Shown here: positions 10,597 to 19,594 of the stretch, piece by piece
Position numbering within the stretch: position 1 is the first letter of the stretch
How the letters are laid out: each line of letters starts with the position of its first letter
Assembly (NCBI RefSeq): GCF_001647085.1
Contig: NZ_CP015520.1
Location: 1,322,219 to 1,386,218, forward strand
Direction of reading: 5' to 3'
DNA length: 64,000 bases
Source: Thermococcus piezophilus
GTDB lineage: Archaea; Methanobacteriota_B; Thermococci; Thermococcales; Thermococcaceae
Made by a program: the position numbers and the translations under genes
Notes under the pieces: model-generated
The model's database searches: none
Told to the model about the DNA's origin: nothing
What the model saw: only the letters and a program-made list of their open reading frames with translations

Positions 10597-10905
10597 TCAG
10601 CTTGGCTCTTCAAAATCCATCTCGTGAATCGGCCATACCCTGTAGCCGTCCTGGATGTAGACCTCAATTGTTCCTTTGCCTTTGTACCTGACGTCCCTTA
10701 TGAGGAGCTTTTTCTGTGTCTTTCCCCTTAATATAGCTTCGTTAATGTCCTTTGGCAGCTCTACCGTCACGGGAATTATGCCACCTTTGATATAGACGCC
10801 CTCAAGCTTTCCACCCTTGAAGAGGAACCCCCTGACAGGGACTTCAAACTCCTCAACAACCTCACCATAGTGGACGAGCCCAGACTTTTCTACAGCCTCC
10901 ACCAT
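10597..10905 (-). CDS. Conserved hypothetical protein
   Basis: Small basic-acidic protein of about 102 residues that I do not recognise. It is rich in beta-strand patterns (VPVRGFLFKGGKLEGVYIKG, PVTVELPKDI, KKLLIRDVRYKGKGTIEVYIQDG) with no membrane segment, signal peptide or cysteine motif. I chose the ATG at 10905 because GTGGGG lies 6 bases upstream; an ATG at 10911 and GTG at 10917 are alternatives. It stands alone between tRNA-Thr and the glycine dehydrogenase genes. Confidence 0.7.
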   Translation of the reverse strand: MVEAVEKSGLVHYGEVVEEFEVPVRGFLFKGGKLEGVYIKGGIIPVTVELPKDINEAILRGKTQKKLLIRDVRYKGKGTIEVYIQDGYRVWPIHEMDFEEPS

Positions 10906-11106
10906 CTTCATCCCCACGTGTAAGTTTTTTGTTACATATTTATTAGGACTCCCGTGGAACGAACGTTCCAGAGAAATCAGGGCTTACATAGAACTGTGCT
11001 AAGGATGAAAATCTCCAAGAACCTATAATCCAAACCTAAAAACGCATTGAACTGCCTAACAGAAAAACAGACAGATTTGAAGCTCGGAAAAGAGAGTAAA
11101 AAGAGT

Positions 11107-12612
11107 TCAAATATCGACCTCTCCCCTCTCCTTCAGCTCCTTGTACATGCGCCAGGTAATTATTGGTCTCTTCGCAGCGAGGACATCATCAACGCGCTTG
11201 ACTGCCGTATTGTGTGGTGCGCTCTTCACGAGTTCGGGGTTGTTGTATGCTTCCTCACCTATCCGCTTGAGCGCCTCAATGTAGGCGTCGAGCTCCTCCT
11301 TGCTGACGGTTTCCGTTGGCTCTATCATCAGGGCCTCATGGACAATCAGCGGGAAGTATATCGTCGGTGCATGCAGGCCGAAGTCGAGCAGGCGCTTGGC
11401 AATGTCGAGAGCCTTAACTCCCGTTTCCTTCTTCATCGGCTCGGCACTGAAGACGACCTCATGCTTCCTGAGCTCCTTGTGTGGTAATTCATAACCCCTT
11501 GTTCCCTTGAGCTTCTGTGTGAGGTAGTTGGCGTTGAGAACCGCTATTTCGCTGGCTTCCTTCAGCCCGTCCCTGCCCATTATCTTAAGGTATGTCAGCG
11601 CCCTGACGATGACCGCGAAATTGCCGTAGAGCTCCTTGACCTTGCCTATGCTCTTGGGCACGTCGTAGTCGAGGTAGTACCTTCCAGTCTTCTCGTCGTA
11701 GCCAACCAACGGAACGGGCAGGTAGTCCTTCAGGGAGTCCTTAACACCAACTGGGCCACTTCCGGGCCCGCCGCCGCCGTGTGGCGTCGAAAAGGTCTTG
11801 TGGAGGTTTAGGTGCACCACATCGAAGCCCATATCACCGGGTCTTATCTTTCCGAGGACCGCATTGAGATTGGCTCCATCGTAGTAGAGCAGGCCTCCGG
11901 CCTTGTGGACTATCTTCGCTATCTCACCAATCTCGTCTTCGAAGATTCCGAGGGTGTTGGGGTTGGTGAGCATTAATCCAGCTGTTTTCTCGCTCACGGC
12001 ATTTTCGAGGGCCTCCAAATCCACAGTTCCATTATCATTGGATGGAATCTCGATGACTTTGAAACCTGCCATGGCGGCTGAGGCAGGATTGGTTCCGTGA
12101 GCTGAGTCTGGAACGAGCATCTCCTTCCTCTGGGTCTCACCGCGGTCGAGGTGGTAGGCCCTGATGATCATGACTCCGGTAAACTCGCCGTTGGCTCCGG
12201 CGGCCGGCTGGAGGGTGAAGCGATCCATTCCAGTGATTTCCCTTAACCACTGCTCCAGCTCCCACATGATTTTTAGTGCTCCCTGCACAGTCCTTTCGTC
12301 CTGATATGGGTGAATGTAGGCGACTCCCGGATGTCCGGCAACTTCTTCATTTATCTTTGGATTATACTTCATCGTGCACGAGCCGAGAGGGTAGATACCG
12401 CTGTCAACGCCGTAATTCATCTCACTTAGTCTGGTGTAGTGCTTGACCACCTCGGGCTCGCTCAGCTCTGGAAGGTCAAGCCTTTTTCTCCTGAGCTTTT
12501 CAGGGATTTGAACTTCAATATCCTCTATCGGTTTTGGAAGCGTGTACCCAATCCTACCCGGACGGGAGAGCTCGAAGATGAGCGGTTCATCCCATTTAGC
12601 CTGCCTGAACAT
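11107..12612 (-). CDS. gcvPB: Glycine dehydrogenase (decarboxylating) subunit 2
   Basis: PLP-carrying subunit of the P-protein of the glycine cleavage system, 501 residues. The cofactor lysine is in [20 protein letters not shown] near residue 275, and the substrate-binding stretch [20 protein letters not shown] lies near residue 135. The P-protein decarboxylates glycine and loads the aminomethyl group onto H-protein lipoate. It directly follows gcvPA with no gap, so the two are cotranscribed. The H, T and L components are not in this window. Confidence 0.95.
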   Translation of the reverse strand: MFRQAKWDEPLIFELSRPGRIGYTLPKPIEDIEVQIPEKLRRKRLDLPELSEPEVVKHYTRLSEMNYGVDSGIYPLGSCTMKYNPKINEEVAGHPGVAYIHPYQDERTVQGALKIMWELEQWLREITGMDRFTLQPAAGANGEFTGVMIIRAYHLDRGETQRKEMLVPDSAHGTNPASAAMAGFKVIEIPSNDNGTVDLEALENAVSEKTAGLMLTNPNTLGIFEDEIGEIAKIVHKAGGLLYYDGANLNAVLGKIRPGDMGFDVVHLNLHKTFSTPHGGGGPGSGPVGVKDSLKDYLPVPLVGYDEKTGRYYLDYDVPKSIGKVKELYGNFAVIVRALTYLKIMGRDGLKEASEIAVLNANYLTQKLKGTRGYELPHKELRKHEVVFSAEPMKKETGVKALDIAKRLLDFGLHAPTIYFPLIVHEALMIEPTETVSKEELDAYIEALKRIGEEAYNNPELVKSAPHNTAVKRVDDVLAAKRPIITWRMYKELKERGEVDI

Positions 12613-13953
12613 TCAGGCCACCTCCCTCAGGACCTCGATGAGGGCACCAACCCACTCCGTTCTCGTCGTCTCGGTTACCGCAAACAGCGCGCTCTCGCCG
12701 AGCTCCTGGAAGTGGGGCTTGAGATAATAGCCGCCGTGAATGTTCTTAGCGAGCAGGGCCTCGTGTATCTCCGGATAGGGTCTCTCAAAGCGAACGGGTA
12801 CGTCCTTGAAGTTTATTCCCTCGAAGACTACCTCGGCAACTTCGCCTATGCGCTTCTTGAAGTAGGCTGTGTTCCTGAGTATCGTTTCGCCGAGCTCCCT
12901 AAGGCCCTTCGGCCCCAGGGTTGCCAGGTGTATCGCGGCAGCAACGGCCACTAATGCCTCGTTTGAACAGATGTTGGAGGTTGCCTTTGCCCTTCTGATG
13001 TGCTGCTCCCTCGTCTGGAGAGTCATCACGAAGGCCCTCTTCCCGTCTGCATCCTTCGTCATTCCGATTATCCTTCCCGGCATCTGGCGGATGAGCTTTT
13101 TGTCATCTCTAATGGCGAATATACCTGCCCTCGGCCCGCCGAAGTTCATTGGGTTTCCGAAGTAAGCTGCCTCACCCACCACTATATCAGCCCCGAGCTC
13201 TCCGGGGGCCTCTACTATTCCGAGTATCGTTGGGTCAACGCCTACGACAAAGAGGGCCTTGGCATCGTGGGCTATCTCTCCCACCGCCTGGATTTCCTCT
13301 TCTATGAGTCCGAAGAAGTTGGGCATCTCGACGTAAACTCCGGCCGCCCCCTCGACCTTTTCTTTGAGCTTCTCAAGGTCGATCTGGCCGTTCTCGTTCC
13401 AATCGACGTACTCTATCTCTATGCCCGCACCGAATACGTATGTATGGAGAACCATCTTCTTCTCTGGGCTTATATTCCTCGGAACGACGAATTTGTTCCT
13501 CCTTGTAACCCTCGCACTCATTAGAGCCGCCTCTGCCATAGCCGTTCCCCAATCGTACATCGAGGAGTTAACTATCGGAAGGCCGACAAGTTCTCCGATA
13601 AGGCTCTGGTATTCGAAGAGCGCCTGGAGCATGCCCTGGCTTATCTCCGGCTGGTAGGGGGTGTAAGCTGTCAGAAACTCGCTCCTCTCGATGAGGTATT
13701 TTACGTGGGCCGGGATGTAGTGGAAATACGTTCCCGCTCCAAGAAAGCTTGGCATCTCAAGGACGGTCTTATTCTTTGAGAGAGCTTCATTCATCTCAAA
13801 GAAGACCTCGTACTCGCTCTTGCCTTCTGGAAGATTGAACTTCTTGACCATGCCCTTGGGAACATCCGAGAAGAGGTCTTCGATTGAGCTGAAGCCCATA
13901 TCCTTGAGCATTTCATTTCTGTGAGCAGAGTTCGGCAGGTAGTGCCTTCCCAT
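12613..13953 (-). CDS. gcvPA: Glycine dehydrogenase (decarboxylating) subunit 1
   Basis: Partner half of the split P-protein, 446 residues, starting [20 protein letters not shown]. The family segment [20 protein letters not shown] near residue 175 and the later [20 protein letters not shown] are present. Prokaryotes often split the 950-residue P-protein into this pair, which forms an alpha2beta2 enzyme. GAAGGTGG precedes the ATG at 13953; the GTG at 13962 lies inside that site. Confidence 0.94.
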   Translation of the reverse strand: MGRHYLPNSAHRNEMLKDMGFSSIEDLFSDVPKGMVKKFNLPEGKSEYEVFFEMNEALSKNKTVLEMPSFLGAGTYFHYIPAHVKYLIERSEFLTAYTPYQPEISQGMLQALFEYQSLIGELVGLPIVNSSMYDWGTAMAEAALMSARVTRRNKFVVPRNISPEKKMVLHTYVFGAGIEIEYVDWNENGQIDLEKLKEKVEGAAGVYVEMPNFFGLIEEEIQAVGEIAHDAKALFVVGVDPTILGIVEAPGELGADIVVGEAAYFGNPMNFGGPRAGIFAIRDDKKLIRQMPGRIIGMTKDADGKRAFVMTLQTREQHIRRAKATSNICSNEALVAVAAAIHLATLGPKGLRELGETILRNTAYFKKRIGEVAEVVFEGINFKDVPVRFERPYPEIHEALLAKNIHGGYYLKPHFQELGESALFAVTETTRTEWVGALIEVLREVA

Positions 13954-14167
13954 GCCTACCACCTTCTGAGCTTTAAGACAGTTGTGGAAGATAGGTTCGG
14001 CGGATTATATGCTTTGTGTTTCAAACGGGAGGCAGAATAAAGAAATATCCACTGACCATCGGAGATTAAACCGAAAATTTTGAGGTTGCCCTTTGAATTT
14101 ATACTCTAAACCCCGGTTAATTAAGCATTCGAGTTGTAAAAACTGGGGGCTAAAAAAGACGTGAGCA

Positions 14168-14343
14168 TCACAAAAGACCAACATCCTCGAAGAACTTCTC
14201 CATGAGGCCTGCGACGAGCCTGATGGTGTACTGCATGCTCTCGTAGACGGCCCACTGGACGTTGCTGTAGGTTCTGTCGTCGAGGGTCTTGAAGCCGCTT
14301 GGGGCATTCACATCGAAGTCAGCGTGGAGTTCGATGAAGTACC
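14168..14343 (-). pseudogene. 5'-truncated gene fragment
   Basis: An open tail of 57 codons ends at a TGA at 14168 and reads naturally like coding sequence (YFIELHADFDVNAPSGFKTL, then QWAVYESMQYTIRLVAGLME, ending KFFEDVGLL). A TAG stop lies two codons upstream of the tyrosine (one TGG between), with no start codon or ribosome binding site, so the first part of the gene has been lost. I cannot name the family; the HADFD motif could be a metal-binding remnant, but that is a guess. The 214 bases between it and gcvPA hold nothing I recognise. Confidence 0.5.
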
Positions 14344-14395
14344 ACTATGAGAAAAAGCTTAAAGGCCGTGAGGCCTTCATTCTGGCGGGGGGAGA

Positions 14396-15079
14396 ATGGT
14401 GATAATTGCCTTTGATTTCGACGGAACGCTCGCGGATACTTACTCGTGCATTGAGGAGGCCTTTAAGCGTGCACTGGAGAAGCGCTACCGTTGGCTTCCA
14501 TTCAAAGGATTCTGGGCAAAGGTGCTCGCCAGAATCGAGATGTACTTTGAGAGACCCATCTTTGGGAGTCACAAAAAGAAATCAAAGCCTCCCTTCTTCC
14601 TTAGGACGAAGTTCATGGAGACGTGGTTTGAGGAGAGAGCTAAGCTTACTAGACCGCTGGATGACTCTCCCGAGCTACTTAGAAGGCTCAAGGAGGAGGG
14701 CCACATTGTAATCTCCTTCTCAGCGGAGGACTTCATAGACGGGATGAAGGTGAAAAGGCTAAAGACCCTCGGCATATACGACCTCTTTGACGATGTTATT
14801 GTATTTGGAAGGGATCTAACGATAGACGAGGCATTCAAACTGATTCGGAAAAAATATGGAGATGAAATTTTTATCTGGGTCGATGACAAGCCTTGGCGCT
14901 TCATTGGACACGGGGACACCAACACCGAATACGTATGGTACTACTTCCCACCCACGGCGAAGTTCGTGGAAAAAGATCGGGCGAAGCTCGTGCTGATCCA
15001 TCATCTCCACGTGATAAGGGATCTCTGGAGTCTGTTTGACGTGATAGAACGGGTAAAACAAGAACGCAGCCTGAAGTAG
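14396..15079 (+). CDS. HAD-superfamily hydrolase
   Basis: Predicted phosphatase of 227 residues. Motif I DFDGTLAD at residues 6-13 carries the nucleophile and acid-base aspartates, and a late acidic motif VDDKPWRF near residue 160 fits motif IV. The helical cap lies between residues 15 and 90 and is unusually basic (FGSHKKKSKPPFF). The TATA-like GCTTAAAGG upstream and GGGGAGA ribosome binding site support the ATG at 14396. Substrate unknown. Confidence 0.85.
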   Translation: MVIIAFDFDGTLADTYSCIEEAFKRALEKRYRWLPFKGFWAKVLARIEMYFERPIFGSHKKKSKPPFFLRTKFMETWFEERAKLTRPLDDSPELLRRLKEEGHIVISFSAEDFIDGMKVKRLKTLGIYDLFDDVIVFGRDLTIDEAFKLIRKKYGDEIFIWVDDKPWRFIGHGDTNTEYVWYYFPPTAKFVEKDRAKLVLIHHLHVIRDLWSLFDVIERVKQERSLK

Positions 15080-15080
15080 C

Positions 15081-15359
15081 TCAGTCGCCGCTGAGGTACT
15101 CCATGGTGTCTTCCACGAACTCGTCTACGTCCTCCTTCTCTACCTCTTCAAGCCTAAGCTCGAAGACCTTTCCGAGATTCCACCTGATGGCAACCTCTCC
15201 CCTGTTCGTCTCCGCGATGACGAGACCGAATGGCGCATCTCCCATCCAGTGGTGCTTGGAAAACCTCACCTCAAAGCCCCTCCTTTGCAGTTCATCTAGT
15301 ATCCTCTTATACGTCTCGGCCGGCCCGTAATTGCTCTTCACAAACCCAATGAACGGCAT
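15081..15359 (-). CDS. Conserved hypothetical protein
   Basis: A 92-residue soluble protein I do not recognise. It has an alpha/beta pattern (MPFIGFVKSNYGPAETYKRI, then FEVRFSKHHWMGDAPFGLVI) and an acidic tail with EKEDVDEFVEDTMEYLSGD. It is convergent with the HAD gene and divergent from the metallophosphoesterase. The ATG at 15359 follows GGTGAGAGC. Confidence 0.75.
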   Translation of the reverse strand: MPFIGFVKSNYGPAETYKRILDELQRRGFEVRFSKHHWMGDAPFGLVIAETNRGEVAIRWNLGKVFELRLEEVEKEDVDEFVEDTMEYLSGD

Positions 15360-15410
15360 GCTCTCACCAATATACGCTTCGGGTTGGAACTTAAAACTTT
15401 TTTGGTTCGT

Positions 15411-15427
15411 CTAACAATATTCGTTAG
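15411..15427. promoter_or_regulatory. Inverted repeat between divergent promoters
   Basis: CTAAC-7-GTTAG, 17 bases with two further internal matches, placed between TATA-like elements pointing both ways (GTTTTAAAAGC near 15425 for the plus-strand phosphoesterase, and TTTTAAGTTCC near 15389 for the minus-strand hypothetical). The position suits a regulator controlling both genes. Confidence 0.35.
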
Positions 15428-15459
15428 TTTTAAAAGCGTTGGCTTCATAATTTCCCACC

Positions 15460-16140
15460 ATGAGGCCAGAGCCCCTCCCGGACAAGGCGCTGAAGCTTGG
15501 GGATGCCGTCATAGTTGCCGACATACACCTCGGCTATGAGGTCAGCATGGCGAGGGAAGGATTTTACCTGCCGAGGATATTCCACGAAGTCGTGAGAAGG
15601 CTGAGATCCCTGCTTGAGAGGGAAAGACCAAAAAGGCTCATCATCAATGGGGATTTGAAGCACTCATTCATTCCAGAGTGGCGCGAACGTGAAGAGCTTG
15701 AGGCCTTCGTGGGGGAGGTAGCACCTCTCGTTGATGAGCTAATCCTAGTAAAGGGCAACCACGACGTAGGAACCCTATGGCTAAGGGAGCTGGGGGTTGA
15801 AATCCTCGATGAGCTTGAGCTCCACGGCTGGATGCTTGCTCACGGGCACAAACTCGTTGAAGGTGAGCGCTTCATAATCGGCCACGAGCACCCGTCGATA
15901 CGGCTCCGCGACGAAGTTGGGGCCATTGTTAAGGTTCCTGCCTTCCTTCTTGGCGAGGACTTGGTAGTTCTCCCGGCTTTCAGTCCCTGGGCCTATGGCA
16001 ACGACGTCCTGAGGGAGATACTCTCCCCATTCCTCAGGGCCCATGACGTGAGCACATTAAGGGTTCTCGTGCCCCTTGGGGATGAGTTCCTTGACTTCGG
16101 AACCCTGGGGAAATTGGTGGAAATTCTCGGGAGGATGTAG
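15460..16140 (+). CDS. Metallophosphoesterase
   Basis: Calcineurin-like phosphoesterase of 226 residues. All metal ligands are visible in order: ADIHLGYE (DxH), NGDLKH (GDxxx), KGNHDVG (GNHD), AHGHK and GHEHPS. This is the small archaeal/bacterial type related to PdeM, proteins often linked with DNA repair ligases, although no ligase gene is nearby. A TATA-like GTTTTAAAAG lies about 28 bases upstream of the ATG, so the message is nearly leaderless. Confidence 0.88.
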   Translation: MRPEPLPDKALKLGDAVIVADIHLGYEVSMAREGFYLPRIFHEVVRRLRSLLERERPKRLIINGDLKHSFIPEWREREELEAFVGEVAPLVDELILVKGNHDVGTLWLRELGVEILDELELHGWMLAHGHKLVEGERFIIGHEHPSIRLRDEVGAIVKVPAFLLGEDLVVLPAFSPWAYGNDVLREILSPFLRAHDVSTLRVLVPLGDEFLDFGTLGKLVEILGRM

Positions 16141-16189
16141 TGATACTAACCTTTTAATACTCAGAACGGAACCTACCCTAGGTGATGGA

Positions 16190-16960
16190 ATGAGGAAGTT
16201 CTACCTCGGAATCCTCCTTGCTCTAATGGTACTGAGTGCGGGGTGTATCTCCTCTGAAGGAACGAGCACAACTACTCCATCCACTACTACGGCACCCCCG
16301 AACCTCCCGTTCACCGCTCAGGACCTGGAGAACGCCGTGAAGAGTTTGAAAAGCTACGAATACACGATGACTGTTGACAGCTACAACGGCACTAAGCTGG
16401 CGTTTCAGCTTAAGACCACCGGGGCAATTGATTTTGAGAGGGGGATAAAATCAACGGTTACGGTATCTAACGGCACCCTGAAGGGGCCGGTTTACTACAA
16501 GACCTACTACTACACCACTGCCACTGGCTATGCAACCCTAACCGACAGGAACGGGACCGTTGTGTGGGAGGCAAGCTGCTATGGGCCGGGACAGGGGCCG
16601 AACCTTACCACCTCGATACTCGACAACGTCTGGAAAGTCCTGACCCTTCCGGGAGTGCAGGTGGAGAACGAAGGGGACTACTACATTATCAGCGCAAACT
16701 TAACTGGAGGAACCTTTGAGGTTGGCACCGAAAATATGGACGTTTACAGGGGTCAACTAGAGGTTAAAGTAACCAAGAAGCTCATACCCGTCGAGATCAA
16801 GCAGACTGCCTACTACACCAGAGGCAACGAGAAATGGGTCGATGTGATAACCATCGAGATTATGAACGTCAACAGCGCCAATGTGGAGCCCCCGGAGGGT
16901 CTCGTTCAGTATCTCAAAGAACAGGGAATAGACCTCGAAAAGCTTCTCGCTCAATGCTAA
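16190..16960 (+). CDS. Predicted lipoprotein, LolA-like fold possible
   Basis: Extracytoplasmic lipoprotein of 256 residues. The start MRKFYLGILLALMVLSAGC contains a hydrophobic signal and a lipobox ending at Cys19, followed by a Thr/Ser-rich linker (STTTPSTTTAPP) that suits O-glycosylation at the cell surface. The rest is a beta-rich domain with repeated threonine and tyrosine strands. GGTGATGGA precedes the ATG at 16190; an in-frame open stretch from 16076 reads through the end of the phosphoesterase and is not the start. CTTTTAATA at 16151 is a likely TATA box. Function unknown. Confidence 0.8.
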   Translation: MRKFYLGILLALMVLSAGCISSEGTSTTTPSTTTAPPNLPFTAQDLENAVKSLKSYEYTMTVDSYNGTKLAFQLKTTGAIDFERGIKSTVTVSNGTLKGPVYYKTYYYTTATGYATLTDRNGTVVWEASCYGPGQGPNLTTSILDNVWKVLTLPGVQVENEGDYYIISANLTGGTFEVGTENMDVYRGQLEVKVTKKLIPVEIKQTAYYTRGNEKWVDVITIEIMNVNSANVEPPEGLVQYLKEQGIDLEKLLAQC

Positions 16961-17005
16961 CCTTTAAATTTTCAAATTTCCCACTTCTTTCTGGTGAGCC
17001 CTGCT

Positions 17006-17713
17006 ATGGACGTGTTGAGTATACTCGTGTTCTTCGCATATGCCCCGGCCCTTGTGATGCTGTGGTACTTCTATCACGCGGACAAGTTTGAGCCAGAGCC
17101 TAAAAAATACGTTATAGGCACATTTATCCTTGGGGGAACCCTCTCCGTTGGAATAGCGTACATCCTGGAGATGTTTCTTACTATCGGCGGCAGAGTGGAG
17201 CCAATACTTCCAACGACTGCCTTCTATGTAGCCCTCGTCGCAGGCATCGTGGAAGAGCCGGCCAAAGCCCTGGCGATTAGGTGGCCATTCAAGGCCGGCC
17301 AGATGGACGGCATAATGGACGGGTTAGTTTATGGCGTCGCTGCAGGTTTAGGTTTTGCCGCCACTGAGAACTTCCTGTACGGGTTTGGATACGGTGTCGC
17401 GGTGACCATTACGAGGGCCTTTCTAACCCCAATCGCCCACGGGGCATGGAGCGCCATAATCGGCGTCGGCTACGGCATGAAAGCCGATGGCAGAACCTCT
17501 TCGGTGGCTCCATTCTTCCTCCTCGCTATCATCATGCACTTCATCTGGGATTATTACGCCTTCTTGAGCGCCTCGATCCCCCAGTACAACGTGATGCTGA
17601 TCCTCTTCATCCTTATAAACCTCGCAATACTGCGTTACTTCCTCATAGCGGGGCAAGCAGAGGACGCAAGCAGGAGATGGTATTACTGGTTCAGGAGGGA
17701 TAACTATGAGTAG
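17006..17713 (+). CDS. PrsW-family membrane protease
   Basis: Integral membrane protein of 235 residues with seven or eight predicted helices. The PrsW signature residues are present: EEPAK near residue 90, a glutamate-bearing helix AATENFLYGFGYG, and HGAWSAIIGVGYG and MHFIWDYYA later. PrsW-type proteins cut membrane-anchored substrates, such as anti-sigma factors in Bacillus; the archaeal substrate is unknown. I use the ATG at 17006, 8 bases after GGTGA; the upstream GTG overlaps that site. Its end overlaps the next small gene by 8 bases. Confidence 0.85.
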   Translation: MDVLSILVFFAYAPALVMLWYFYHADKFEPEPKKYVIGTFILGGTLSVGIAYILEMFLTIGGRVEPILPTTAFYVALVAGIVEEPAKALAIRWPFKAGQMDGIMDGLVYGVAAGLGFAATENFLYGFGYGVAVTITRAFLTPIAHGAWSAIIGVGYGMKADGRTSSVAPFFLLAIIMHFIWDYYAFLSASIPQYNVMLILFILINLAILRYFLIAGQAEDASRRWYYWFRRDNYE

Positions 17714-17912
17714 CAAACTTGAGGAGGTCCTCTTCGAGGTGAGACCTTACATTGAATACTACGACAGGCTCAAAGAACTCGTTGAAACGCTCTGGGAGGA
17801 GGCAACCACCGAGGAAAATTTCATTGAACTCTTGAACGCGGAGATAAACCGCGCTGAAGAACCCTTCAAGACCGACCTCAGGATATTCCTACAGAAGTTC
17901 GAGGTGCTTTGA
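17706..17912 (+). CDS. Small acidic hypothetical protein
   Basis: A 68-residue, charged, largely helical protein (LEEVLFEVRPYIEYYDRLKE, then LVETLWEEATTEENFIELLN). No motif is recognised. It overlaps the PrsW gene by 8 bases and so is probably translated from the same message, with a start embedded in GGAGGGATAACT. It could be a cytosolic partner of the protease, but that is inference from position only. Confidence 0.7.
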   Translation: MSSKLEEVLFEVRPYIEYYDRLKELVETLWEEATTEENFIELLNAEINRAEEPFKTDLRIFLQKFEVL

Positions 17913-17987
17913 TTTTTCTCTTCTCCATTTTAGAGCTGGGGCACCTAAAGCTTTGGCAAAGGGCAGATAAGCGAAAAGAGAAGGGAG

Positions 17988-18341
17988 TTAAGTTTCCCTC
18001 GTGGCCACTATTTTTATTCCTTCAAACTCCAATATAGTCTGTCCAACTCGAATCGGCCCCTCTACCTCGAGCTTTGCCAGAAACTTCATCAGCTCAGGTA
18101 TTTTGGCTTTTGGAACTGGCTCGGCGGTCTTAACGCTTACCGTTGGCAGTTTACCGTTCCTGACTTTGATAACGCTCATAACGACTCTCTTGGGGTTCAT
18201 AACTTCCTCAATGGCCCATTCTCTTCCCTTAGGACAGGTGTACCCTTTTACTTCTTTGATTTTGTCCCCGTCCATTTCGACCTCGAGGGTACATCCGAGG
18301 GGGCAGACAATGCACGTGAAGAGGTAGACCCTGCTCGTCAT
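17988..18341 (-). CDS. DUF1667 cysteine-rich redox protein
   Basis: A 117-residue protein with four cysteines in two pairs, CIVCPLGCTLEV and YTCPKGREW, arranged like an iron-sulphur binding N-terminus (CxxCxxxC...C). DUF1667 proteins accompany glycerol-3-phosphate dehydrogenases in anaerobes. It overlaps the end of the upstream oxidoreductase by 4 bases and closes a three-gene redox operon. I infer an electron-carrier or small-subunit role between the flavoprotein and its acceptor. Confidence 0.85.
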   Translation of the reverse strand: MTSRVYLFTCIVCPLGCTLEVEMDGDKIKEVKGYTCPKGREWAIEEVMNPKRVVMSVIKVRNGKLPTVSVKTAEPVPKAKIPELMKFLAKLEVEGPIRVGQTILEFEGIKIVATRET

Positions 18342-19594
18342 AGCGGCACCACCTCCATGGTGATCTCGTCCTTGGCTTTGGCGATATCTTCCTTCCTGAG
18401 CTTGAGCCTGAGCATCTCGGCGGGCTTAACAATCGGCAGCCTGAGCCTCTTGCCTATCTCCGGGAACCTGACCTCCACGTTTTCCATCGGCCGTTTAACG
18501 CGGGCGTAAATGAAAACGTCCCTCTCGCCACTGAGGTAGTGTGGGATGAGAAGCCTGACATTTTCACCCTTTCTCAGCTTGATCCAGTGCTTTGTGGGTA
18601 TCCCGCCGTTCTCTATGAAGAGCTTTGCACCATAGGCTGCCAGTTCTCCCTGCTCTGCGACATAGTCGACGAGATCGTTGATGAGAACCGTGTTGCCTGC
18701 GGCAAATATTCCCGGGATGGTAGTCTCAAAGAGGTCGTTGACGATAGGTCCACCCGTTGCTGGGTCGATTTCGGCCCCGATGTTCGTGAGGAGTTTTACG
18801 CTCGGGATCAGGCCGGCTGAGATCACCACCGTGTCGCATTCGATCCAGAACTCCGTCCCGGGTATCTCATTCAGGTTCTCATCGACTTTGATGACCTTGA
18901 CGCGCTCCACCCTGTTCTTCCCCTTAACCTCAACGACTTTGTGGCTCAGGTATAGGGGTATATCGAAGTCCTTGAGTATCATGATGTTCCTGGCGAGTCC
19001 ACCCGGGTAGGGCATCAGCTCAATGACGGCCTTTACATTGGCCCCCTCAAGGGCGAAGCGGCGCGCCATTATCAGGCCAACGTCGCCTGAACCGACTATA
19101 ACAATCTCCCTACCGGGCATGATGCCGTAGATGTCCATTAGAGTTTGAGCCTCTCCCGCGGTGTAGATTCCTGCGCCCCTATCTCCCACAATCCCAATTT
19201 CAAAAGCATGCCTCTCCCTCGCTCCGGCGGCGTAGATTATCGTTTTTGTCCAGACCTCAAAGGCCCCTTTGGGTGAGCTGAATATAACGACCTTCTCAAT
19301 GTCGGAGTAGTTTTTGATCTCCAGAACTCTGGCGGCGGTGTAATAGTCCACGCCGAGCTCAAGGGCTCTCTTGGTGAGGCGGTATGCAAACTCGGGTCCG
19401 GTCAGCTCTTCCTTGAAGTAGTGGATCCCAAAGCCTGGATGGATGCACTGGGGGAGTATCCCGCCGAGGTACTCATTGTCGTCGAGGAGGAGAACATTTA
19501 ACCCAAGTTCTTTGGCCTTAACGGCTGCGGCCATGCCCGCCGGCCCACCGCCAATAACCACAACGTCGTACTGGATTATGTGAAGTCCTGACAT
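18338..19594 (-). CDS. FAD/NAD(P)-dependent oxidoreductase of the glycerol operon
   Basis: Pyridine nucleotide-disulfide reductase family protein, 418 residues. The FAD-binding Rossmann motif VVIGGGPAGMAAAVKAKELG is at the N-terminus and a second dinucleotide motif IVGSGDVGLIMARRFALEG lies near residue 170. ATG 19594 overlaps the glycerol-3-phosphate dehydrogenase stop (TGATG), so the two are translationally coupled. In Thermococcales and Clostridia, equivalent genes sit beside GlpA-like dehydrogenases and are thought to pass electrons from glycerol-3-phosphate to NAD(P) or another acceptor. CxxC redox cysteines are not evident. Confidence 0.88.
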   Translation of the reverse strand: MSGLHIIQYDVVVIGGGPAGMAAAVKAKELGLNVLLLDDNEYLGGILPQCIHPGFGIHYFKEELTGPEFAYRLTKRALELGVDYYTAARVLEIKNYSDIEKVVIFSSPKGAFEVWTKTIIYAAGARERHAFEIGIVGDRGAGIYTAGEAQTLMDIYGIMPGREIVIVGSGDVGLIMARRFALEGANVKAVIELMPYPGGLARNIMILKDFDIPLYLSHKVVEVKGKNRVERVKVIKVDENLNEIPGTEFWIECDTVVISAGLIPSVKLLTNIGAEIDPATGGPIVNDLFETTIPGIFAAGNTVLINDLVDYVAEQGELAAYGAKLFIENGGIPTKHWIKLRKGENVRLLIPHYLSGERDVFIYARVKRPMENVEVRFPEIGKRLRLPIVKPAEMLRLKLRKEDIAKAKDEITMEVVPL

